From Promethearchaeota archaeon (lineage in GTDB: Archaea; Asgardarchaeota; Lokiarchaeia; Sigyniarchaeales; SOKP01): a DNA stretch of 12,146 bases. The first letter of the stretch is position 1. Each line of letters starts with the position of its first letter. The translations under genes and the position numbers were made by a program. Shown piece by piece: positions 7,746-12,146 of the stretch. The notes beneath the pieces are model-generated. The model did not search any database and was not told the DNA's origin. It saw only the letters and a list, made by a program, of their open reading frames with translations. The stretch is taken from positions 1 to 12,146 of the forward strand of contig JAUWZR010000053.1 of NCBI GenBank assembly GCA_030615235.1. The letters are read 5' to 3'.

Positions 7746-8462
7746 TCATTTTACAAAATCAGTTATCTTAGTGTTAGATAATTCTTCTTCGATTATTTTT
7801 TTCGTAGTTTCCCAAGATTTTCTTGCGAACGGTGGAGATTTTTTCCTTTCTATTATCCATTTTCTCAGAAATTCTATAGTTCGTCCATCGGAAGGATATC
7901 CAGATCCAAAATCCCCATAATTCTTTTTTAATTCTTCAATAATGCTATCCCTCATATCTTTTGCAATTATTGAGCTAGCAGAGACGATCGGGTATAAATC
8001 ATCTGCTTTATGTTTCGATATTATTTTAATAGGCGAATATTTAAGAAGTGTTAGGATAGATCTCCCAAACCTTGCCTCGTTCACGTCTGCAGCGTCGATA
8101 TAGATAATGTTTGGTCTTAACTCTTCAATGATTTCTGCCATTTTAATTTCTTCAAGTTTATTCAAAGTAATTCTTTTTTTTTCTCGCGCGTCGATTTCTT
8201 GAGCCGAAACAATAATAGTTTTATAATTCATACATTCATTCTTTATTATTTTAGCTAACTCAGACCTTTTTTTGGGGGATAATTTCTTTGAATCCTTAAC
8301 TCCGATATCGTCAAGCAATTTTAACCCAGCTTCGAAAAAACACACTCCACAAATTACCATTGGCCCTAATACTGGCCCCCTTCCCGCCTCGTCAATACCA
8401 CAAATAATGTCGTGGTTAAATTCCTGATTCTTGGACGAGGTCAATAAATTCCTCTTCGTCAT
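7746..8462 (-). CDS. rnhB: Ribonuclease HII
   Basis: RNase HII cleaves the RNA strand of RNA-DNA hybrids and removes single ribonucleotides from DNA. The 238-aa product carries all family motifs: IICGIDEAGRGPVLGP with catalytic D24 and E25, VKDSKKLSPKKR, IIYIDAADVN with D123, KHKADDLYPIVSASSIIAKD with D154, and the C-terminal GSGYPSDGRTIEFLRKW, whose GxGYPSD is typical of archaeal enzymes. The DEDD set is therefore complete. ATG 8462 overlaps the upstream regulator gene by 47 bp. An in-frame TTG at 8444, six bases after GAGG, would give 232 aa and a 29-bp overlap. Both precede the first motif, so function is unaffected. The overlap implies co-transcription with the COG1395-type gene. It converges on flpA, with 39 bp between stops. 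Confidence 0.96.
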   Translation of the reverse strand: MTKRNLLTSSKNQEFNHDIICGIDEAGRGPVLGPMVICGVCFFEAGLKLLDDIGVKDSKKLSPKKRSELAKIIKNECMNYKTIIVSAQEIDAREKKRITLNKLEEIKMAEIIEELRPNIIYIDAADVNEARFGRSILTLLKYSPIKIISKHKADDLYPIVSASSIIAKDMRDSIIEELKKNYGDFGSGYPSDGRTIEFLRKWIIERKKSPPFARKSWETTKKIIEEELSNTKITDFVK

Positions 8463-9426
8463 CTATTTTTTCTAAATTTCTAATTTTAACAATAGGAATT
8501 TTAATTTTTTTTAACGAATCTGGTATTTTGATGTCGTTATTTACGATAAAGAGAGAATTTACATGGAATAACTTGTTAAATACATTTAAGCAATTGAGAC
8601 TAAGTTCATTAATCTTTTTATTCTCTTCTGAAACGCCCGAAAAAAGAGGATACACGCTTTTTTCCTGATTTTCGTCAGAACCTTTGGAGTATAAAGAAAA
8701 TTTAAATGGAATTGGGCTATTTTTGTACCAATAAGAGCAAACTCCAATGTCGTCCAAAACTGCTTGAAGGTGAGTTTCAAAAGGGTTACGGGTAACAAAC
8801 TCTCGAGGTTCTTTCCAGTCAATTTCAAATTTGAAATTCCATTCAAAAAGATTAATTTTTCTAAAGATATCATTATTTTCTAAGATGTCTGATAACTTTT
8901 TAGCGATTTTTTCAGAAGGTCGCATGTTTTCGTTTTCGTAAGCACATAGAGTGCGTTTTGTTACACCAAGTGACTCTGATAATTCCTTTCGTGTTATCTC
9001 CTGCTTTTCTCTGATGAATTTCATGACATTCCCGTTTAAAAACATTATGCTGCCACCTCTTCTCGCCAGAATGTTGGGATACAACCCTTTTTTAATTATA
9101 TTTTCTAAAGTCGCTAAATTAATGAATGGTAGATCGTCTCTAATATAAATAGTGTTGTCTTCTAACTCATTATATCGATTTTTAATCCCTATTAATAACG
9201 GTTTAGATTTGAGTAGCGTAGACAATGATTTAATATCGTTAACTATTTCAGAGTTTAAATTATCGATGTTTGTAAAGACTTTAACGGAAAAAATTTCGTC
9301 GTTCTTCTTGACTAGTAAATCAAAACAAAATTTGCTTTTTTTATTGAAAAAATTATCTAACATAAATGTTTCAAAATTTGCCTTTTTCAGCAAATCATCA
9401 ATTTTTTCAAGTATTGTGCTTATCAT
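8416..9426 (-). CDS. Archaeal HTH regulator of the COG1395 type (nuclease-like N-terminal domain plus Cro/C1 HTH)
   Basis: I recognise this as the widespread but functionally undefined archaeal family of about 320 aa annotated as putative HTH-type transcriptional regulator. Residues 1-110 form an alpha/beta domain reminiscent of a restriction-endonuclease fold (FCFDLLVKKNDEIFSVKVFTN, then INLATLENII). The family-typical linker ILARRGGSIMFLNG follows. A Cro/C1-type helix-turn-helix occupies about 131-186 (MKFIREKQEITRKELSESL, GVTKRTLCAYENENMRPS). The remaining 150 residues include the conserved RNPFETHLQAVLDDIG and end in another alpha/beta stretch. The protein is 336 aa. Its ATG lies about 35 nt from a TATA-like run, with no ribosome site, so a short leader is likely. 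It overlaps rnhB, suggesting one transcript. DNA target and physiological role are unknown; whether the N-domain keeps any catalytic activity cannot be judged here. Confidence 0.85.
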   Translation of the reverse strand: MISTILEKIDDLLKKANFETFMLDNFFNKKSKFCFDLLVKKNDEIFSVKVFTNIDNLNSEIVNDIKSLSTLLKSKPLLIGIKNRYNELEDNTIYIRDDLPFINLATLENIIKKGLYPNILARRGGSIMFLNGNVMKFIREKQEITRKELSESLGVTKRTLCAYENENMRPSEKIAKKLSDILENNDIFRKINLFEWNFKFEIDWKEPREFVTRNPFETHLQAVLDDIGVCSYWYKNSPIPFKFSLYSKGSDENQEKSVYPLFSGVSEENKKINELSLNCLNVFNKLFHVNSLFIVNNDIKIPDSLKKIKIPIVKIRNLEKIDDEEEFIDLVQESGI

Positions 9427-9456
9427 TTAAACCCATATCTAAAAAAGCTAAATAGT

Positions 9457-9465
9457 TTAATAAAA
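9457..9465 (-). promoter_or_regulatory. Candidate TATA box of the COG1395-type gene and rnhB
   Basis: The reverse strand reads TTTATTAAA, centred about 35 nt before the ATG at 9426. That would leave a leader of about 10 nt. AT-rich surroundings make the exact element uncertain. Confidence 0.35.
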
Positions 9466-9488
9466 TTTTTTTATTGTGATACAAGATT

Positions 9489-9547
9489 TAGGTATGATTA
9501 ACTTATTAAATAAACTAACTCTTAGATTCCAATTTGTAGGTATGATT
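9489..9547. repeat. Two direct copies of TAGGTATGATT upstream of the COG1395-type gene
   Basis: TAGGTATGATT occurs exactly at 9489-9499 and 9537-9547, 48 bp apart start to start. Both lie in the 127-bp gap upstream of the minus-strand regulator gene and downstream of the HTH-CBS gene. They lie 60-120 bp before the ATG, upstream of the candidate TATA, where activator or repressor sites could lie. The rest of the gap is AT-rich with a T10 run at 9546-9555; I see nothing else in it. Confidence 0.45.
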
Positions 9548-9553
9548 TTTTTT

Positions 9554-10120
9554 TTATTTACTCGTAAGTTTAAGAAAATTAGAATCTGTAATTATCCCTA
9601 TATATCTTTTGTCGTCTTTAACCAAAACTGCGGAATAATTTAGTAATAAACTTGAGATGTCTTTTACATTCCAATTTTTTTCTACTTCTGGAAAGGGCAA
9701 TTCTTTGACATCGGTTACCTTTAAATTCAAAATTACTGGATCATCTGTTATATATTTCTGAATTTTTTTAGATGTAATGCTCCCATAATTATGATTTTTC
9801 TCTAAAATTGGGATTTGGGAGATGTTGTATTTTGTCATTAACTCTACGGCATCTCTCACAGTTGATTGTGGATTAATGAATATAATTTCTGGAGTTAAAA
9901 TGTCTACGGCATGTTTTATGGATCGTTTACGCGATATTCTTTCATTTTCTAAGAATTCATAAATTTGTTTAAATGTGGAGTAGGGGGGATCTATTTTCCC
10001 ATTTTCTATTCTTGATATCGTAGACTGAGAAATGTTTAATTTCTCTCCCAACTCTTTTTGACTAATGTTTAAACTCTTTCGCAACGCTTTAATTTCAGAA
10101 GGATCGGGTAATACTTCCAT
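9554..10120 (-). CDS. HTH-CBS transcriptional regulator (Cro/C1 HTH plus CBS pair)
   Basis: This 188-aa protein matches the archaeal predicted regulators with an N-terminal helix-turn-helix and C-terminal CBS pair (COG3620 type). The HTH spans about 7-59 with ALRKSLNISQKELGEKL and ISQSTISRIENGKIDPPYST. The first CBS motif runs about 71-124 (FINPQSTVRDAVELMTKYN, ISQIPILEK). The second runs about 130-188 and ends GIITDSNFLKLT, where the TD pair is the usual ribose-contacting position of adenosyl-ligand sites. CBS pairs in other proteins bind AMP, ATP or S-adenosylmethionine. The gene is divergent from mat across a 150-bp gap that holds a perfect palindrome, which suggests autoregulation and control of SAM synthesis; this is inference. 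The ATG at 10120 is the natural start (MEVLPDPSEIKALR) and the promoter spacing suggests a leaderless message. Confidence 0.9.
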   Translation of the reverse strand: MEVLPDPSEIKALRKSLNISQKELGEKLNISQSTISRIENGKIDPPYSTFKQIYEFLENERISRKRSIKHAVDILTPEIIFINPQSTVRDAVELMTKYNISQIPILEKNHNYGSITSKKIQKYITDDPVILNLKVTDVKELPFPEVEKNWNVKDISSLLLNYSAVLVKDDKRYIGIITDSNFLKLTSK

Positions 10121-10141
10121 TTTAAAATCCGTAAAGCTTAA

Positions 10142-10153
10142 TTATTATAATTT
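10142..10153 (-). promoter_or_regulatory. Candidate TATA box of the HTH-CBS gene
   Basis: The reverse strand reads AAATTATAATAA, centred about 27 nt upstream of the ATG at 10120. That fits a leaderless transcript. The palindrome at 10152-10176 abuts its upstream edge, where the BRE would lie. Confidence 0.45.
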
Positions 10154-10176
10154 ATGAGCATATTTCATGCTCATAA
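10152..10176. promoter_or_regulatory. 25-bp palindrome between the HTH-CBS gene and mat, candidate operator
   Basis: Arms TTATGAGCAT (10152-10161) and ATGCTCATAA (10167-10176) are perfect inverse complements around the 5-bp spacer ATTTC. This is the longest perfect inverted repeat I found in the intergenic sequence. It lacks a flanking T-run, so a terminator is unlikely. It sits over the presumed BRE of the HTH-CBS promoter and about 22 bp upstream of one candidate mat TATA box. That is the position expected for a dimeric HTH regulator acting on both genes. Confidence 0.6.
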
Positions 10177-10197
10177 TGCATATTATTATCAATAATT

Positions 10198-10207
10198 ATT
10201 TATAAAT
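10198..10207 (+). promoter_or_regulatory. Candidate TATA box of mat
   Basis: ATTTATAAAT lies about 68 nt before the mat ATG and would give a leader of about 40 nt. A second candidate, TATTTAT at 10241-10247, would place the transcript start at the ATG itself (leaderless). No ribosome site precedes the ATG, which mildly favours the second. Confidence 0.4.
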
Positions 10208-10270
10208 GCCATTAATTTTAAAAAACATAATTAAAATAACTATTTATCATTAGAATAGAGTTTAAGTAAA

Positions 10271-11512
10271 ATGTTGAAAATTTCACAAGCGAATTTTTTA
10301 CCAATCGAAAAAAGCGAATTTCCAGAAATATGCGAACGGAAAGGCGTGGGACACCCTGATACCGTGTGTGATGCAGTAGCCGATGCTTGCTCAAGAGCGC
10401 TATGTGTGTACTATTTGGAAAACTACGATAGGGTTTATCATCACAACGTTGATAAAGCAGCACTAGTTGGAGGAACGGCTAAACCAGAGTTTGGTGGAGG
10501 AATGATAATTCAACCACAATATTTTTTAATAGTGGGTCGAGCAATAAATCAGATCCTCACTGAATGTGGAACTGAAAGTAAATTAGAATATATACCAGTT
10601 GCGACTATTTGTATTGACACCCAAAGAAAAATACTCGGTGATATCTTCAGGAATCTTAATCTTAATAGAGACATCCAATTCGATTATGCCGTCCGACCTG
10701 GATCTATTGACTTAACTGGAGTTTTTGATGACTCCCACCACACAGATGACATACCACTTTCAAACGATACAAGCTTTGGAGTGGGTTATGCTCCCTATTC
10801 AGATGTAGAAAAGATAACATTAGAAGCTGAAAAATTAATTAACTCAGATAAATTCAAAGAGAAATGTAAAGCTTCGGGAGAAGACATTAAGGTTATGACG
10901 GAAAGACTCGGAAATAAAGTAGGAATTACTGTAGCGGCTGCTATGGTTAGCAAATATATCAATGACGCCGATGAATATATTAATTACACAAATCAAATTA
11001 AAGAAGCTGTATTAGATTTAGCGGCTAAAATCATCCCCGAACGCGAAGTCATTTGTCAAGTAAATGTTGGAGATAAAGTGGAGAAAGGTATTCTTTATCT
11101 TACAATAACGGGAACTTCAGCTGAAGCGGGAGACGATGGTGAAGTAGGAAGAGGTAATCGATCTAATGGCTTAATTACTCCTTGTAGACCGATGAGTCTG
11201 GAAGCGGTTTGTGGAAAAAACCCAATAAACCATGTAGGTAAATTGTATAATATTTTAGGTACAGAAATGAGTAGAGAGATTTATAAAAGAGGAGAAGGGG
11301 ACATTTTAGAAGCACATGTAAAATTACTTTCCCAGATTGGACGACCTATTACTGATCCTTGGGTGAATTCGATAGAACTGATCCCTGCTGAAAATATTAA
11401 CTTTGCAAGCATTGAAAAAATAGCAAAAGAAGTTTCTGAAGAGATGTTAAGCAAAGAGTACTTTATTGACTTACGGAAGCGTTTAATTGAGGGAAAAGTT
11501 CAAACCTATTAA
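10271..11512 (+). CDS. mat: Archaeal-type S-adenosylmethionine synthetase (methionine adenosyltransferase)
   Basis: The enzyme makes S-adenosylmethionine from methionine and ATP, feeding the methyltransferases and radical SAM enzymes of the cell, including flpA and elp3 here. The 413-aa product has the length of the archaeal MAT family, which is very divergent from bacterial MetK. Motifs in order are EICERKGVGHPDTVCDAVAD (19-38), HHNVDKAALVGGTAKPEFGGG (57-77), PLSNDTSFGVGYAPYSD (162-178), GITVAAAM, the glycine-rich ATP-site segment GTSAEAGDDGEVGRGNRSNG (281-300), LITPCRPMSLEAVCGKNPINH and GRPITDPWVNSIEL near the C-terminus. The ATG at 10271 starts just before the first motif. It is divergent from the HTH-CBS regulator and followed by a long T-run. 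It is rich in Cys for the family (for example CVYY, TPCRP), with no key motif missing. Confidence 0.95.
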   Translation: MLKISQANFLPIEKSEFPEICERKGVGHPDTVCDAVADACSRALCVYYLENYDRVYHHNVDKAALVGGTAKPEFGGGMIIQPQYFLIVGRAINQILTECGTESKLEYIPVATICIDTQRKILGDIFRNLNLNRDIQFDYAVRPGSIDLTGVFDDSHHTDDIPLSNDTSFGVGYAPYSDVEKITLEAEKLINSDKFKEKCKASGEDIKVMTERLGNKVGITVAAAMVSKYINDADEYINYTNQIKEAVLDLAAKIIPEREVICQVNVGDKVEKGILYLTITGTSAEAGDDGEVGRGNRSNGLITPCRPMSLEAVCGKNPINHVGKLYNILGTEMSREIYKRGEGDILEAHVKLLSQIGRPITDPWVNSIELIPAENINFASIEKIAKEVSEEMLSKEYFIDLRKRLIEGKVQTY

Positions 11513-11534
11513 TTTTGAGTGTCGATTAGTAACA

Positions 11535-11550
11535 TTTTTTTTTATTCTTT
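11535..11550 (+). terminator. T-rich terminator after mat
   Basis: A run of nine T bases, then ATTC and further T bases, begins 22 nt after the mat stop. There is no convincing hairpin, as expected for intrinsic archaeal termination. Confidence 0.55.
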
Positions 11551-11594
11551 TTATATTAATTACTGAGAGTTATATATTGTTAGCAATTACTTTA

Positions 11595-11604
11595 TTTTTA
11601 TATA
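11595..11604 (+). promoter_or_regulatory. TATA box of the small Cys-knuckle gene
   Basis: TTTTTATATA is centred about 45 nt before the TTG start at 11645. It predicts a transcript start near 11625-11630 and a leader of about 15-20 nt that contains the GTGA ribosome-site match. Confidence 0.5.
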
Positions 11605-11633
11605 GTGGATTTTGAACAGTTTAAGATGATGAA

Positions 11634-11637
11634 GTGA
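11634..11637 (+). promoter_or_regulatory. Partial Shine-Dalgarno GTGA supporting a TTG start
   Basis: GTGA matches the second half of the archaeal GGAGGTGAT motif and ends 7 nt before TTG 11645. When aligned to the motif, its distance to the start equals that seen at flpA. It is short, so weak by itself. Confidence 0.35.
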
Positions 11638-11644
11638 CTCAAAA

Positions 11645-11899
11645 TTGGGATTAGATAAGTGGATAAAACCGGAAGGAACTGTAAAGAAAACTGAGAAAAA
11701 AGAAGAGGCTAGATCAACAAAAAAACCTAAGACTCAGCCAATAAAGAAGAAAAGTGAAAATAAATCAATAAATTTAACGAAATTTGTTCTTATCTGCTCT
11801 AAACCAAAATGTAAATACAAAAAGACAATAATGAAAAAAGAACTATCGGAAAAAGATCGCATTTGCCCTCGATGCAAAAACGAAATGAAAGTTAAGTAA
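11645..11899 (+). CDS. Small Lys-rich protein with C-terminal zinc-ribbon knuckles, function unknown
   Basis: The 84-aa product has no name I recognise. It starts MGLDKWIKPEG and continues through a low-complexity Lys/Glu/Thr linker (about 13-42). It ends in a compact zinc-ribbon-like domain: KFVLICSKPKCKYKKTIM with C51 and C56, then RICPRCKNEMKVK with C74 and C77. Spacing is C-x4-C-x17-C-x2-C, plausible for one zinc site. The start is TTG at 11645. An in-frame TGA lies 15 nt upstream and the only internal ATG falls inside the domain, so TTG is the sole sensible start. A TATA box and GTGA motif support expression. The basic tail and zinc ribbon suggest nucleic-acid or ribosome binding, but this is inference only. 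No signal peptide or membrane helix is seen. It converges on the next gene with 3 bp between stops. Confidence 0.75.
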   Translation: MGLDKWIKPEGTVKKTEKKEEARSTKKPKTQPIKKKSENKSINLTKFVLICSKPKCKYKKTIMKKELSEKDRICPRCKNEMKVK

Positions 11900-11902
11900 A
11901 TA

Positions 11903-12146
11903 CTAATTATTAATCTCTTTTTCAAGAATTTTAATGTCTGGAAGATTATTAAGGTCGAACTGTGCCTCGCAATTTGGGCAACTGTTTTTTGGCTTACTAT
12001 ATTTCAAGATTAAATAGAGTATAAAGCCTAAGCCAGCCGTTAAGATGACGGAGAAGCAAAGAATTTCGTGGTATGCATGTTCAAAATTCTTCCTTCTTAA
12101 GACAACATTATGTTCGCATGTTGGGCAATAAACAGTATTTTTCTCC
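11903..12146 (-). CDS. Small membrane protein with CxxC knuckles on both sides of one helix, N-terminus missing
   Basis: The reverse strand is open from the right edge to a TAG at 11903-11905, giving 80 visible residues; no ATG, GTG or usable TTG lies near the open end, so the start is beyond the window. Visible order: EKNTVYCPTCEHNVVLRRKN (first CxxC knuckle), a short polar stretch, one strongly hydrophobic helix of about 20 residues (ILCFSVILTAGLGFILYLIL), then KYSKPKNSCPNCEAQFDLNN (second CxxC) and an acidic tail. Typical coding features support it: clean Cys-pair motifs, a well-bounded helix and a basic flank (LRRK). With a single helix the two knuckles would face opposite sides of the membrane. 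I do not recognise the family. It may be a paralogue in style of the neighbouring Cys-knuckle gene, but the sequences are not obviously alike. Confidence 0.7.
   Translation of the reverse strand, partial: EKNTVYCPTCEHNVVLRRKNFEHAYHEILCFSVILTAGLGFILYLILKYSKPKNSCPNCEAQFDLNNLPDIKILEKEINN

Noticed and set aside
8586..8873. Second minus-strand open frame inside the COG1395-type gene
   Set aside because: Same region codes for the conserved C-terminal half of the regulator in another frame; no independent start signal.
10218..10463. Minus-strand open frame across the mat start
   Set aside because: It lies opposite the conserved mat coding sequence and resembles no family; a shadow frame.
11626..11694. 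Possible box C/D guide RNA: ATGATGA (11626-11632) and CTGA (11691-11694) 69 nt apart
   Set aside because: No clear internal D' or C' box and no terminal stem next to the boxes. The stretch runs into the coding region of the small Cys-knuckle gene.
1..12146. Mobile elements, CRISPR arrays, tRNA or rRNA genes, and frameshifted genes
   Set aside because: No transposase or integrase motifs, no spaced repeat series, no tRNA-like fold in any gap, and all recognised proteins are intact apart from the two cut by the window edges.

Overview
The window is AT-rich archaeal chromosome. The domain assignment is firm: it holds the archaea-only GatD/GatE amidotransferase pair, a Nop5-fibrillarin pair (core of box C/D RNPs), an archaeal-type methionine adenosyltransferase and an archaeal HTH regulator of the COG1395 type. 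Strong AT bias, Lys/Ile/Asn-rich proteins and frequent TTG starts would suit an Asgard (Lokiarchaeia-like) genome or another low-GC archaeon. That narrower placement is inference from gene content and style only.

Layout. Positions 1-5715 are all on the minus strand and read right to left: pyrD-pyrK (class 1B dihydroorotate dehydrogenase and its electron-transfer subunit), elp3 (tRNA wobble-uridine modification), gatE, then the first 38 codons of gatD, cut by the window edge. Positions 5786-7706 are on the plus strand: nop5-flpA (2'-O-methylation machinery). Positions 7746-9426 are on the minus strand: a COG1395-type HTH regulator overlapping rnhB (RNase HII). Next come a minus-strand HTH-CBS regulator (9554-10120) and, divergent from it, mat (10271-11512). 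A 25-bp perfect palindrome lies between these two. The window ends with two short Cys-knuckle genes facing each other tail to tail with 3 bp between stops: a Lys-rich soluble protein (11645-11899, plus) and a single-span membrane protein (11903 to the right edge, minus, N-terminus cut off).

Most of the window is housekeeping: tRNA charging and modification, RNA methylation, pyrimidine synthesis, SAM synthesis and removal of RNA from DNA. Genes inside operons tend to have Shine-Dalgarno motifs (GGAG or GGAGGT), sometimes ahead of TTG starts, while genes next to promoters look leaderless or short-leadered. I see no mobile element, CRISPR array, tRNA or rRNA, and no gene-free gap over 300 bases. 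The items most worth following are the HTH-CBS/mat divergent unit with its palindrome (a possible adenosyl-ligand-sensing circuit) and the two small Cys-knuckle proteins at the right end, one of which puts its two CxxC knuckles on opposite ends of a membrane helix.
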